A stretch of DNA of 64,000 nt from Polynucleobacter sp. 30F-ANTBAC (lineage in GTDB: Bacteria; Pseudomonadota; Gammaproteobacteria; Burkholderiales; Burkholderiaceae), in NCBI RefSeq assembly GCF_018882385.1, contig NZ_JACVON010000001.1:976942-1040941 (forward strand), given 5' to 3'. A program made the translations under genes and the position numbers. The first letter of the stretch is position 1; each line of letters begins with the position of its first letter. Shown here piece after piece: positions 22,894 to 32,116 of this stretch. A model generated the notes under the pieces. The model worked only from the letters and a program-made list of their open reading frames with translations, searched no databases and was not told the DNA's origin.

Positions 22894-24464
22894 ATAGCAG
22901 CACCCCCCATAGCCAATTGAAGATGCAACTGATCTGAGAAAGCGTGCCGCTTTCCCAATATCTCTTGGACCTCTTCATGACCTTTGCCAGCAACCAGCAC
23001 AACATCTTGCTGACGAGCTTGTCGAATCACCTGCAAAATAGCGGTTGCTCTATCAGAGTTTTTTTGTATTTTCTCTAATGTTTCGCACTCACTTAAAATA
23101 TCAGCAATAATTTTTTCTGGGTCTTCACTTCTTGGGTTATCGCTGGTAACCATCACATGGTCAGCCCACCTCTGAGCGATTCGCCCCATTAGAGGACGCT
23201 TGGAGTTATCTCTATCACCACCACAACCAAACACACACCATAAATCACCTGCTCGTTTTTCCGCAATAGGCCTGAGAGCTTTAAGCGCTTGCTCCAATGC
23301 ATCCGGTGTGTGTGCAAAATCAACCAGCGCCATAGGCGCATGAATTGCTTTACCTCGAACCAACTCCATTCGACCGGCAATTGGCTTTAATTCCTTAATG
23401 GTTTTAACAGCCTCTAATTCAGAGTAATTATTAGTGATTAATGTCGCTAAAACAGCTAAAGAGTTGCTGACATTAAATACACCAATTAATTGCGTCTGAA
23501 GATTGCCGAATGATTGACCATCAATTAATAAATCAAAGACCATGCCCTCTGTAGCTGCTTGAATATTCTCAGCCAATATTTTTTTTATTTTTCCAGATGA
23601 ATAACAAGGCAAAGAGAGTAATTTTTCTGCTTGAGTGGCGTATGCCCATACACTCACTTCTGGACTTATTTTTTTACCTAACTCTTGTAAACATAACTGA
23701 CCAAAATCATCGTCAGCATTAATAATGAAATTATTTACACTAGGTACATCTAATATTTTCTTTTTAGCTTCGGCATATTCAGCCATATTACCGTGATAGT
23801 CCAGGTGATCTTGTGTCAGATTGGTCACAATCACCGTATCGAATTCAACACCATTTACCCTAGCTTGATCTAAGGCATGAGATGAAACCTCCATTGCCAC
23901 CAACTCAGCCCCTTGCAATTGAATACTCTTGAGAAGGGCTTGAGTTCTAGAAGCGTCAGGAGTTGTAAAACCTGTACTTTCCAACTGGCCAAGTAAGCCA
24001 GCCCCTAAAGTACCCATCACAGCCGTTTTCTTAAACTTAGACTCAAGAGCTTGCGCGATCCATTGCGTGACAGTTGTTTTGCCATTTGTTCCCGTTACAC
24101 CAATCATTTTCATAGATTGGCTAGGGTGGCTATTCCAATATGCTGCAAGATAGCCCGATTCTTCGGCAAGGTTCTCAAACGCGATACACCTAGGATCATG
24201 AAGAACTTGTTCCAGTTCAGCTTTATTGAGGATTTTTTCTAAGTTATTAGGCTCATATAAAACCAGTGCTGCACCCAACTTTAATCCAGCTGTTATGTAC
24301 TGACGGTTATCACTCCACTGCCGCTCATTACCAACTGGATAAGCGAGCATGACATCACCTACACGCACCTCACGTGAATCACTTGTCATTTTTCCTCCAT
24401 CCTTCATAAAAGGCTGGAGAAAACTATAGGGCGAGAGGGCTGTGATTGGTAACATGGCGTTCAT
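22890..24464 (-). CDS. murE: UDP-MurNAc-L-Ala-D-Glu--meso-diaminopimelate ligase
   Basis: MurE adds the third stem-peptide residue. The P-loop is MIGVTGTNGKTTVTQWIAQA at about 118-137, and DYHGNMAEYAEAKKKIL carries the carbamylated Lys region. The diaminopimelate-specificity motif DNPR is present in VTSDNPRSEDPEKI, so meso-DAP rather than lysine is predicted. Length 524 is slightly long. It overlaps ftsI and murF by four bases each. Confidence 0.98.
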   Translation of the reverse strand: MNAMLPITALSPYSFLQPFMKDGGKMTSDSREVRVGDVMLAYPVGNERQWSDNRQYITAGLKLGAALVLYEPNNLEKILNKAELEQVLHDPRCIAFENLAEESGYLAAYWNSHPSQSMKMIGVTGTNGKTTVTQWIAQALESKFKKTAVMGTLGAGLLGQLESTGFTTPDASRTQALLKSIQLQGAELVAMEVSSHALDQARVNGVEFDTVIVTNLTQDHLDYHGNMAEYAEAKKKILDVPSVNNFIINADDDFGQLCLQELGKKISPEVSVWAYATQAEKLLSLPCYSSGKIKKILAENIQAATEGMVFDLLIDGQSFGNLQTQLIGVFNVSNSLAVLATLITNNYSELEAVKTIKELKPIAGRMELVRGKAIHAPMALVDFAHTPDALEQALKALRPIAEKRAGDLWCVFGCGGDRDNSKRPLMGRIAQRWADHVMVTSDNPRSEDPEKIIADILSECETLEKIQKNSDRATAILQVIRQARQQDVVLVAGKGHEEVQEILGKRHAFSDQLHLQLAMGGAAI

Positions 24465-26221
24465 CTGCTGAGCGATACCTTTTGCGCAGCATTGCCGAAA
24501 GGCAACTGCGTTTCTTTATTAACCATTTGCTTAATCGCAGCATCTGGTAACACACTCATACCTCGCAATGTGCCAGCAACAATATTTGAAAAAGCTGGAG
24601 CAGCAACAACACCACCGTAGTAACCACCAGAGCTTGGTTCATCAACCATGACCGCCACAACGATGCGAGGCGCGCTCATTGGCGCCAAGCCTACAAAAAA
24701 TCCACGGTACTTATTAGTTGCGTACCCCTTACCTTCAACCTTATGCGCCGTTCCAGTTTTTCCACCAACACGATACCCAAGAGTTTGAGCATTGATCGCT
24801 GTTCCACCAGTTTGAGTAACTGTCTCTAGCATTTCTCGCATTTGAATTGCGGTCTTTGCGGAAATAACCTGCGTACCCTTTGGTCTAACATCGCTTTTAT
24901 AAATAGTTGCCGGTACCAACTCACCATCTCTTGCAAAGATCGTATAGGCTCTGGCAATTTGAAATAATGAAGCAGACAATCCATAACCATAAGACATGGT
25001 TGCCTGATCAATTGGCACCCAGCTTTTATGGGGGCGCAATCGACCAGCTACTGCCCCGGGGAAATCAATATTGGGGACCTGACCCAAGCCAACAGCTTGA
25101 AACATTTCCCACATATCTTGCGCCTGTAATTGCATCGCAATTTTGGCAGTTCCAACGTTGCTTGATTTTTGAATAATTTCAGCAACTGTCAAAGAGTCAT
25201 AAGGGTGTGTATCTGTAATTGCTTTCTTACCTACAACTAATTTTTTACCAATTTGCATTTGGGTATTCGGCTGGAATAAACCTTTCTCAAGCCCAATTGC
25301 TACAGAAAATGGTTTGACTGTAGAGCCCGGCTCAAAAGTATCGGTTAATACGCGGTTTCTTAACTTTTCACCAGTTAGCCCAACACGTGTATTGGGGTTA
25401 TAGGTTGGCCAATTAGCCAGTGCCAAAATCTCACCAGTCTGAACATCTAAAACAACAACACCTGCTGCTTTGGCATTGTGTTTTTCCACAATCGCTTTAA
25501 TTTCATTAAATGCTAGAGATTGAACTTTGCTATCAATTGATAATTGCAAATCAGTGCCATCTTTTGGCGGATTGATAATTCCGAGTCCTTCAACATAACG
25601 TCCCAATCGATCTTGGATCACACGACGACGACCTGGCTGACCAGCCAAATCTTTTTCTCTGGCGTACTCCATACCTTCTTGCCCGCGATCCTCCACATTT
25701 GTAAAGCCAACGACATGCGCCATCGCCTCACCTTCTGGGTAAAGGCGCTTGTATTCGCTATTTTGAGCAATCCCTGGAATACCTAAATCTTTAATCTTTT
25801 TTGCAACATCCAGATCAACTTGTCGCTTCAGAAATACTTGATTTCTTTCGGACGTAAATTTTTTCCTTATTTCAGCTTCACTCACTTCTAATAAGCGAGC
25901 TAACTCTGTAATTTTTTCTTTAGGAACATTGTCTGGCACAGCGTCTGGGAAAACGATAATGGCTTTAGCCAACAAACTTGTTGCTAAAACTTCTCCATTT
26001 CGATCCAGAATTTTTCCTCGACTTGCAGGCATTTCAATAGATCGTAAAGTCGCTTTATTCCCTTTTTCTTCATAAAAGGAATTGTCAAAACCCTGAACCC
26101 AAATGGCCCTTAATAACAGCGCAATAAAACCAATAAAGATTAAAAATAAAACTAGTCTTGATCTCCACATAGGGAGGCGCAAGATTAGATTAGGTGTTGA
26201 TGAATAAGAAATACGTGGCAT
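24461..26221 (-). CDS. ftsI: Septal transpeptidase FtsI (PBP3)
   Basis: FtsI crosslinks septal peptidoglycan on the periplasmic side. One transmembrane helix lies at about residues 22-42 (SRLVLFLIFIGFIALLLRAI). A dimerisation domain starts near LEVSEAEIRKKF, and the transpeptidase domain carries the nucleophile in GSTVKPF (SxxK), the SSN triad in QKSSNVGTAK and the GKTGTAHK box. Length 586 fits. It follows ftsL with a one-base stop/start overlap. FtsW, its polymerase partner, lies in the same cluster. Confidence 0.98.
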   Translation of the reverse strand: MPRISYSSTPNLILRLPMWRSRLVLFLIFIGFIALLLRAIWVQGFDNSFYEEKGNKATLRSIEMPASRGKILDRNGEVLATSLLAKAIIVFPDAVPDNVPKEKITELARLLEVSEAEIRKKFTSERNQVFLKRQVDLDVAKKIKDLGIPGIAQNSEYKRLYPEGEAMAHVVGFTNVEDRGQEGMEYAREKDLAGQPGRRRVIQDRLGRYVEGLGIINPPKDGTDLQLSIDSKVQSLAFNEIKAIVEKHNAKAAGVVVLDVQTGEILALANWPTYNPNTRVGLTGEKLRNRVLTDTFEPGSTVKPFSVAIGLEKGLFQPNTQMQIGKKLVVGKKAITDTHPYDSLTVAEIIQKSSNVGTAKIAMQLQAQDMWEMFQAVGLGQVPNIDFPGAVAGRLRPHKSWVPIDQATMSYGYGLSASLFQIARAYTIFARDGELVPATIYKSDVRPKGTQVISAKTAIQMREMLETVTQTGGTAINAQTLGYRVGGKTGTAHKVEGKGYATNKYRGFFVGLAPMSAPRIVVAVMVDEPSSGGYYGGVVAAPAFSNIVAGTLRGMSVLPDAAIKQMVNKETQLPFGNAAQKVSLSR

Positions 26222-26484
26222 TAATCTACCACCACGTATTGTGTTCGGCCTGGATGAATCGGCTGCATCAGCAACTGCTTACGAGCAATATCTGTGATGC
26301 GAGATGACTTAGATAAATTACGCTGCTCATACTCAAGTCTTAGCCAATCTTGATTTAATCGGCGCTCTTCCGTTTGCGCTCGTTCAAGTGCCACATATAG
26401 AGAGCGCGTTTTTTGCTGAGCGGCAACCAAAGATAATGCACACAACATCAAGATTATTAAGAGAATGATCGTGGAGCGATTCAT
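26221..26484 (-). CDS. ftsL: Cell division protein FtsL
   Basis: FtsL is a small bitopic divisome protein that forms a coiled coil with FtsB and helps activate FtsWI. The 87 residues start with a transmembrane helix ([19 protein letters not shown]), followed by a periplasmic heptad-like region rich in Glu, Arg and Leu and the family-typical [18 protein letters not shown]. Its start overlaps the rsmH stop by four bases. Identification rests on size, topology, the tail motif and its place between rsmH and ftsI. Confidence 0.94.
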   Translation of the reverse strand: MNRSTIILLIILMLCALSLVAAQQKTRSLYVALERAQTEERRLNQDWLRLEYEQRNLSKSSRITDIARKQLLMQPIHPGRTQYVVVD

Positions 26485-27440
26485 GACAAATGCCCACCAT
26501 GCTGACTTTTAATTTTTCTCATCACGCGCAAAATGGCAGAACGTGATCTAGGGTTTTCTTTTACTTCTTCTGTACTAGGTTTTATTCTGCCTAATAGTTC
26601 TGCAAATGGTTTTGGCATCTGCTCTTCAGTTAGAGGTAGCCCCCTTGGCACTTCAATATGTGCCAAACCTTGCATGAACTGCTTCACAATTCGATCTTCC
26701 AAAGAGTGGAAGCTGATGATCGCCAATAAACCACCCGGCTTGAGGCAATTGAATGCTGCTCTCAATCCATTCTCCAAGTCGGTAAGTTCTTGGTTGATAT
26801 AAATCCGTATAGCTTGAAAGGTGCGCGTGGCCGGATCTTGGCCCGCTTCGCGGGTGCGGACGACACTAGCCACGAGCGCCGCGAGCTCTCCTGTCCGAGT
26901 GAGGGACTCGCCTTGCTCTCTGCGAGTAATAATCGCCTTTGCAATCTGTACAGCAAACCGTTCTTCCCCATAGTCTTTAATGACCCTCGCTATTTCGTTT
27001 TGTTCGGCTGTTGCCAACCATTCCGCCGCACTGATTCCACGTGTGGTATCCATTCGCATATCCAACGGACCGTCTTGACGAAATGAAAATCCACGACCTG
27101 GGTCGTCGATTTGTGGTGAGCTGATCCCTAGATCCAATAAAATGCCATCGACTGTCTCGGCTTGAATCTCTTCTGCCATCGAAGCAAAGCTCTGATGAAT
27201 AATTTGAAATCGTGGATCTTGAATTTTTTCTGACTCTGCAATCGCCTGTAAGTCCTTGTCGAAGGCAATTAATTGGGATTGAGAGCTGAGCTTTTCCAAT
27301 ATCAAGCGACTGTGACCGCCCCGACCAAAAGTTCCATCGATAATTTTTTTCGGCGAACTGACTTTCTCGCTTAGATCCGAGCAACCCAATACCGAGGTGA
27401 CTGCCTCGGCCAGCAATACTGGGCGATGGGTGTATGTCAT
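26481..27440 (-). CDS. rsmH: 16S rRNA (cytosine(1402)-N(4))-methyltransferase
   Basis: RsmH (MraW) N4-methylates C1402 in the decoding centre of 16S rRNA with S-adenosylmethionine. Motifs seen are [10 protein letters not shown] at the start, the SAM loop [14 protein letters not shown] at about 36-49, [20 protein letters not shown] at about 95-114, and [12 protein letters not shown] near the end. Length 319 fits. One oddity: bases 26821-26920 within the gene are 70% G+C by direct count, far above the flanks, although the protein there ([14 protein letters not shown] and [16 protein letters not shown]) is conserved. It lies 12 bases after mraZ. Confidence 0.97.
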   Translation of the reverse strand: MTYTHRPVLLAEAVTSVLGCSDLSEKVSSPKKIIDGTFGRGGHSRLILEKLSSQSQLIAFDKDLQAIAESEKIQDPRFQIIHQSFASMAEEIQAETVDGILLDLGISSPQIDDPGRGFSFRQDGPLDMRMDTTRGISAAEWLATAEQNEIARVIKDYGEERFAVQIAKAIITRREQGESLTRTGELAALVASVVRTREAGQDPATRTFQAIRIYINQELTDLENGLRAAFNCLKPGGLLAIISFHSLEDRIVKQFMQGLAHIEVPRGLPLTEEQMPKPFAELLGRIKPSTEEVKENPRSRSAILRVMRKIKSQHGGHLS

Positions 27441-27452
27441 GTTCGACCCACA

Positions 27453-27881
27453 TCAGAAGGTAAATTGCTTGAGAGCATCGGGCATGCCTTGTGCAATTGC
27501 TACCTGCTCTTTTTGTGCATATGTAGCGGCATCCCACAACTCAAAATGACTGCCCATGCCTAAGAGCATGACATCTCTATCAACATTGGCAGCGGCTCTT
27601 AGCTCCGGACTAACGAGAATACGCCCCGAACCATCCATATCAACGTCAAATGCATTACCCAAAAATATTCTGCGCCACCAATGAGCATCCATTGGTAATT
27701 GTGCAATGCGCGTTCTGAATGCTTCCCACTCGGAACGGGGGAACAGCAAAAGACATCCGTCAGGGTGTTTCGTGAGCGTGACTCTGCCTTCACCCTGTAA
27801 TTGCAGGGCGTCACGATGCCTTGACGGGATCGACATGCGACCCTTGGCATCGAGAGTTAATGCAGAAGCACCTTGAAACAC
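27453..27881 (-). CDS. mraZ: Transcriptional regulator MraZ
   Basis: MraZ is a ring-forming DNA-binding protein with two AbrB-like SpoVT folds that controls the dcw operon and is its first gene. Each half carries a DxxGR motif: [15 protein letters not shown] at the N-terminus and [14 protein letters not shown] at about 82-95. The start is GTG at 27881; GGGGA just upstream serves as ribosome-binding site and also belongs to the proximal MraZ repeat, so binding to DNA and ribosome loading use the same bases. Length 142 is normal. Confidence 0.96.
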   Translation of the reverse strand: MFQGASALTLDAKGRMSIPSRHRDALQLQGEGRVTLTKHPDGCLLLFPRSEWEAFRTRIAQLPMDAHWWRRIFLGNAFDVDMDGSGRILVSPELRAAANVDRDVMLLGMGSHFELWDAATYAQKEQVAIAQGMPDALKQFTF

Positions 27882-27884
27882 GTA

Positions 27885-27914
27885 ATTTTCCCCACTTTTT
27901 CACACTTTTCCCCA
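27885..27914 (-). promoter_or_regulatory. Three MraZ-binding repeats
   Basis: Read on the minus strand, three 10-base direct repeats follow without gaps: TGGGGAAAAG, TGTGAAAAAG and TGGGGAAAAT. The TGGG-type box at one-helical-turn spacing is the known MraZ operator. The middle copy is degenerate. The set runs from the promoter -10 box to four bases before the mraZ start, so bound MraZ would block initiation. Confidence 0.85.
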
Positions 27915-27942
27915 CTTTAGAGGATGCCCCATTGATGGTCAA
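27914..27942 (-). promoter_or_regulatory. Sigma-70 promoter of the dcw cluster (Pmra)
   Basis: On the minus strand TTGACC (27942-27937) is followed by exactly 17 bases and TAAAGT (27919-27914). This is close to consensus. The -10 abuts the distal MraZ repeat, and transcription would start inside the repeats, leaving a leader of about 25 bases before mraZ. Confidence 0.82.
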
Positions 27943-28075
27943 GTGTTTTGGGTACTTTTTTTACATTTTCTTTAAGTAGAACAAGTACTTAGAAGGACAT
28001 GCTGATGGTATTTTAAGGCTAAATTTCCAATAAAAACATAGCCATGGAAAGTACTCTTAAGAAGTTAGCTTAGGG

Positions 28076-28723
28076 TTATAGACGGTAGGCAGTCAAGGTC
28101 ATTACTTTAGCCATGGTCTTCATCAATGATTGGACTGCTTGAGGTAGTTCAATTCCACCCTCTTTAATGGCCATTTGGCCATGTTCTATCTCATCTGCAC
28201 GCATTTGAGCCACTATAGCCCTCGAAACGGTGTCATTTGTAGGTAAATCATTTAAATGGCCATCTAAGTGATGTTCTACTTGTTTTTCCGTTTCCGCAAC
28301 AAATCCTAAGCTGACCTTATCACCCGCTAAGCCGGCGATAGAGCCCAATAGAAATGACCCTCCATACCAGATGGGGTTAAGCAAGCTAGGTCGCGCATCC
28401 AGCTGCTCTAAACGACTCTCACACCAAGCCAAATGGTCCTCTTCCTCAATCGCTGCATGCTCCAGCTTGGCTTTTAATGCATCACTTTTTGCGTGTAATT
28501 TTTGTGATTGATACAACGCTTGCGCACAAACCTCACCCACATGATTGATTCGCATAAGACCTGCTGAGTGTTTCTTCTCACTCACCGTTAGCTCTGCTGT
28601 TGCAGGCTCTGTTGCTATTGGCACTGGTCTTCTCATGGGAGTTGCGCCAACGATCGAACGTAAGGCCCGATCAAACTCAACGATCAAATCATCTACAGGG
28701 CTCATTTTTTGTTTTGTGCTCAT
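28076..28723 (-). CDS. coq7: Demethoxyubiquinone hydroxylase Coq7
   Basis: Coq7 is a membrane-associated di-iron oxygenase that hydroxylates demethoxyubiquinol late in ubiquinone synthesis. The iron-ligand motifs are visible in order: [46 protein letters not shown] and [10 protein letters not shown]. Length 215 is normal for the betaproteobacterial type. It is transcribed leftward and lies upstream of the dcw cluster, separated by the Pmra region; the porin diverges from it. Confidence 0.96.
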   Translation of the reverse strand: MSTKQKMSPVDDLIVEFDRALRSIVGATPMRRPVPIATEPATAELTVSEKKHSAGLMRINHVGEVCAQALYQSQKLHAKSDALKAKLEHAAIEEEDHLAWCESRLEQLDARPSLLNPIWYGGSFLLGSIAGLAGDKVSLGFVAETEKQVEHHLDGHLNDLPTNDTVSRAIVAQMRADEIEHGQMAIKEGGIELPQAVQSLMKTMAKVMTLTAYRL

Positions 28724-28773
28724 AGCAACATCTTAAACCCTTGCTATTCAGGCAGGTTGGGGGACAACTAAAT

Positions 28774-28799
28774 AATTTGTTGCTTTATTACAACAAATT
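28774..28799. repeat. Inverted repeat between coq7 and porin
   Basis: AATTTGTTG and CAACAAATT form a perfect nine-base stem with an eight-base loop. The position in the divergent promoter region, without a T-run, fits an operator or an mRNA-end hairpin for coq7's 5' leader. No regulator is identified. Confidence 0.5.
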
Positions 28800-28883
28800 C
28801 TAAGAAATTTACCGATATTTAAGGTTAATTACTGTCTTAAATTTACTTTATTGATATCTTATAGCTTGGTTTCTTTGCAAACC

Positions 28884-28919
28884 ATGCAAAAAAACATCAC
28901 TTTTGTTGTTTTTTTGCAT
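28884..28919 (+). promoter_or_regulatory. 13-base inverted repeat in the porin leader
   Basis: ATGCAAAAAAACA is repeated inverted as TGTTTTTTTGCAT with a 10-base loop. It ends about 11 bases before the GGAG ribosome site of the porin. A transcript would fold into a stable AT-rich hairpin in the 5' leader, so it may stabilise the mRNA or act as an attenuator or small-RNA target. Confidence 0.6.
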
Positions 28920-28939
28920 CAACCTTTATCGGAGAACTC

Positions 28940-30115
28940 ATGAAAAAAACGCTTATCAGCGTAGCGGTGCTATCCCTTTTCACAGCACCACTGGTCACCA
29001 CAAGTGTCCAGGCACAAACTAGCAGCCCATCAATTTATGGAACTATCGATAGCGGCATGCGATACAGCAATAAAGTTGGGCATGATCACTTAGGCAATTC
29101 AAAAGGTAATCGCCTTTCTGCAAACTCTGGTGGGCTATCAGGCTCACATCTTGGTTTTAGGGGTCATGAAGATTTAGGTCAAGGTAGCGCCATATTATTC
29201 AACCTTGAAGCTGGCATCAATATAGGAACTGGAGAGTCAAACTCTTCGAGCGATACCAAGGTGTATGGGAAGAAGAGTGAAAATAGAAGTTTGTTTGGTC
29301 GCCAAGCTTATTTAGGTATTGGTGATCAACAATTTGGTCGGCTCACCATGGGAAGGCAATATACCGTTAGTTATGACGTGATCAAAGAATTTGATCCAAC
29401 CAATAACATGAGTCAACACCAAACGATTCACCACCTAAGTGGTTACGCAGATTTAAAAAATAATCACAACCGCTCCGATAACACCATCAAGTACAGCCAA
29501 CGACTGGCGAAGGTTATGACACTAGCTAGTTATAAATCTGGCAACCAAGTGGGTTCTATGACAAACGGAAGTGAAATGGCAGTCGGCATGATCTACAGAA
29601 ATTCTCTTTGGGGTATCGGTGCTTCGTATACGGAAATTGGTGTAACAAAAATCCAAGACACTGCTGCAGCAAGTTCACAAGCACTTGGTAAAACACAAAT
29701 CTATAACCTAGCTGGAGAATACAAACTGGATCGTTTGAAATTGAAAGCTGGAATTTCACAAACTAAGCTACCTGAATTGAAATCGGGTGCCATTCTGAAA
29801 CACCCTCAGTTGACAATTCCTAATAAGGATCAAGTAGGATCAACTGTATTTGTCAGCGCTTGGGGTGTGCAATACGATCTCAATCCTAAAGTTGAATTAG
29901 GACTGGCGTTGTATACCAAACTACAACACCAATCTAAAACATATGCCCTATTGGATAAAGATAAGAGAACCGTTTTAAGCAGTATTTATAAGCTCTCAAA
30001 AAGAACTGACATTTATGGCGTGATGGACTGGCACTCTAATCGTGCAGGGGTATCTGAAACAAATAAATCTAAAAACCAGCAGAGCATCACCGCTGGCCTA
30101 AGACATCGTTTTTAA
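28940..30115 (+). CDS. Gram-negative porin, Burkholderia type
   Basis: This is a trimeric 16-stranded outer-membrane porin for small polar solutes. A signal peptide [19 protein letters not shown]... ends at VQA-Q around residue 29. The mature part begins [18 protein letters not shown], the strand-1 motif of porin_4 proteins, continues with [16 protein letters not shown] and [20 protein letters not shown], and ends in the outer-membrane Phe (LRHRF). Length 391 fits. An AT-rich hairpin precedes it. Its stop overlaps the convergent bioB stop. Confidence 0.93.
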   Translation: MKKTLISVAVLSLFTAPLVTTSVQAQTSSPSIYGTIDSGMRYSNKVGHDHLGNSKGNRLSANSGGLSGSHLGFRGHEDLGQGSAILFNLEAGINIGTGESNSSSDTKVYGKKSENRSLFGRQAYLGIGDQQFGRLTMGRQYTVSYDVIKEFDPTNNMSQHQTIHHLSGYADLKNNHNRSDNTIKYSQRLAKVMTLASYKSGNQVGSMTNGSEMAVGMIYRNSLWGIGASYTEIGVTKIQDTAAASSQALGKTQIYNLAGEYKLDRLKLKAGISQTKLPELKSGAILKHPQLTIPNKDQVGSTVFVSAWGVQYDLNPKVELGLALYTKLQHQSKTYALLDKDKRTVLSSIYKLSKRTDIYGVMDWHSNRAGVSETNKSKNQQSITAGLRHRF

Positions 30116-31068
30116 ACCAGCACCTCAGCCTTACAAGCTGCTTTAGTTTTTAATCCTAATTCAGCTAAAAGCTCACGATCAGCATCCGCTTCTGGGTTGT
30201 TGGTTGTGAGCAATTTATCACCGTAGAAAATGGAGTTAGCACCAGCCATAAAGCACATAGCTTGAACAGCACGACCTAGCTCTTGACGACCGGCAGATAA
30301 ACGCACCCGAGCCGTTGGCATCGTGATACGAGCAATCGCAATGGTTCGAACAAACTCCAATGGGTCAACGCCTTTTTGGTCAGCTAGAGGTGTTCCTGCT
30401 ACAGGTACCAAATGGTTAATAGGGACTGATTCAGGATACGGATTTAAATTGGCCAACTTAGCGATGAATGCTGCTCGCTGTGCACGAGTTTCACCCATTC
30501 CAATAATGCCGCCACAACAGACGGACATGCCAGCACTGCGAACACTTTTCAAAGTATCTAAACGATCTTGATAGTCACGTGTATTAATCACTGAGCTGTA
30601 GAAATCTTCACTGGTATCTAAGTTGTGATTATAGAAATCCAAACCAGCATCACCTAAAGCTTTTGCTTGCTCAGGCGCCAACATACCTAAGGTTGCACAA
30701 GTCTCCAAACCTAAATCTTTCACACCCTTAATCATGGCAACTACTTTTTCAATATCTCGATCTTTAGGTTCTCGCCATGCTGCGCCCATACAAAAACGAT
30801 TAGATCCCGCTTCTTTTGCAGCTCGAGCAGCCTCTAAAACTTCCTCAACATCCATCATTTTGGTAGCTTTAACATCCGTGTGATAACGAGCAGCTTGTGG
30901 GCAATAGCCACAATCCTCGGGGCAGCCGCCAGTTTTAATGGACAACAAAGTTGCCAACTCAATATCACCATCAGGAAAATTTTCACGATGAACAGAAGCG
31001 GCACGGGCCATCAAGTCGTTCATTGGCAATTCGTATAGTTCAAGAACTTGAGCAACAGTAGTAGACAT
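30112..31068 (-). CDS. bioB: Biotin synthase
   Basis: BioB is a radical SAM enzyme that inserts sulfur into dethiobiotin. The cluster-binding motif is [32 protein letters not shown] and [18 protein letters not shown] are also typical. The frame is open upstream to a TTG at 31104, but the ATG at 31068 starts at MSTTVAQ, matching the usual N-terminus and giving 318 residues. No strong ribosome site is seen for either. It diverges from the Bug-bioA-bioF-bioD run and converges on the porin with interlocked stop codons. Confidence 0.95.
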   Translation of the reverse strand: MSTTVAQVLELYELPMNDLMARAASVHRENFPDGDIELATLLSIKTGGCPEDCGYCPQAARYHTDVKATKMMDVEEVLEAARAAKEAGSNRFCMGAAWREPKDRDIEKVVAMIKGVKDLGLETCATLGMLAPEQAKALGDAGLDFYNHNLDTSEDFYSSVINTRDYQDRLDTLKSVRSAGMSVCCGGIIGMGETRAQRAAFIAKLANLNPYPESVPINHLVPVAGTPLADQKGVDPLEFVRTIAIARITMPTARVRLSAGRQELGRAVQAMCFMAGANSIFYGDKLLTTNNPEADADRELLAELGLKTKAACKAEVLV

Positions 31069-31087
31069 AAGCTTAATAGGGGAATTT

Positions 31088-31104
31088 TTGATAATAATTG
31101 TCAA
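31088..31104. promoter_or_regulatory. Near-palindrome between divergent biotin transcripts
   Basis: TTGATAATAATTGTCAA is a 17-base imperfect palindrome in the 67-base gap between bioB and the Bug gene. Its minus-strand copy begins TTGACA, a consensus -35. A shared operator controlling both biotin transcripts is plausible, but no regulator is in the window. Confidence 0.4.
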
Positions 31105-31135
31105 TGATACAGGTTGAAGTGTTCAAATAGAGCCT

Positions 31136-32116
31136 ATGCATTACATCCTAACTTTTGTTTCTTTATGTATCCTGACTCAAACTGCAATCGCAGAGAGTTC
31201 TTGGCCTAAGCAAAGTACTCAGCCCGTGAGGATTATTGTGACATTCACGCCCGGCGGAGCCCCTGATATCCTGGCTAGAGTTTTAGCCGAACACTGGCAA
31301 AAAGATCATAATAATCAAGTAATTGTAGAAAATAAACCGGGGGCGGGTGGCAATATTGGCACCGAATTAGCGACCAAAGCAACCCCAAATGGTCACACGC
31401 TCTTAATTGGAACAGTCGGCACGCTCACGATTAATCCCTATTTATATAAAAATCTCTCTTATGATGCCCATAGAGATTTAGAGCCGATTACTTTTTTAGC
31501 AAGCACCCCTAACGTCTTAGTTTTAAATAAAGAAGTGCCAGCTCATGATGCCCGCACGTTGGTTGCCCTAGCTCAATCTAAACCCCATGAAATGAGCTAC
31601 TCTTCATCGGGCATAGGTACATCCATTCATTTGTCTGGTGAATTGTTTCAGCAACTTACTAACACTCAAATCAAACACATTCCCTATAAAGGCCGAGCAC
31701 AGGCTATCCCTGACCTACTCGGTGGACGAGTACAAATGAGTTTTGATAATTTAAGTTCTGCGATGCCATTAATTAAATCGGGCGACCTCAAAGCTATCGG
31801 AGTAACAAGCCTTCAAAGATCCGCTTATGCTCCAGAGATTCCAACGCTAAGTGAATCAGGTGTTCCAGCTTTACAAAACTTTCAAGTGACATCTTGGTTT
31901 TCTCTGATGGGGCCTGCCGGCATGAAAAAAGAAGATGTACGAAAAATTGCCGCAGAAACCAAAAGAATATTATCGTTACCCGAGGTGAAACAACGTTTGT
32001 TAGCCATGGGCCTTGAACCAAATCCTCAAGGTCCCGATGCTCTTAACCGATTGATCCAATCTGACTCAAAGCGCTGGTCAAAATTAATTCAAGAAACAGG
32101 CATCCAAGCAGAATGA
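31136..32116 (+). CDS. Bug-family (TctC-type) periplasmic binding protein
   Basis: Bug proteins are periplasmic solute receptors, many serving tripartite tricarboxylate transporters and binding small carboxylates. A signal peptide of about 19 residues ends at AIA-E. Family motifs are VRIIVTFTPGGAPDILARVL, VENKPGAGGNIGTELATKA and HIPYKGRAQAIPDLLGGRVQ. Length 326 fits. No TctA/TctB membrane genes are near. It overlaps bioA by four bases (ATGA), so it is translated with the biotin genes; a ligand such as pimelate or a biotin precursor is a guess from context. Confidence 0.92.
   Translation: MHYILTFVSLCILTQTAIAESSWPKQSTQPVRIIVTFTPGGAPDILARVLAEHWQKDHNNQVIVENKPGAGGNIGTELATKATPNGHTLLIGTVGTLTINPYLYKNLSYDAHRDLEPITFLASTPNVLVLNKEVPAHDARTLVALAQSKPHEMSYSSSGIGTSIHLSGELFQQLTNTQIKHIPYKGRAQAIPDLLGGRVQMSFDNLSSAMPLIKSGDLKAIGVTSLQRSAYAPEIPTLSESGVPALQNFQVTSWFSLMGPAGMKKEDVRKIAAETKRILSLPEVKQRLLAMGLEPNPQGPDALNRLIQSDSKRWSKLIQETGIQAE

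Noticed and set aside
26977..27537. A 186-codon open frame overlapping rsmH and mraZ
   Set aside because: It runs in another frame of two certain genes, has a Ser/Arg-rich random composition and no ribosome site.
31069..31104. A TTG start extending BioB by 12 residues
   Set aside because: The extension lies on the putative promoter dyad and does not resemble BioB N-termini.
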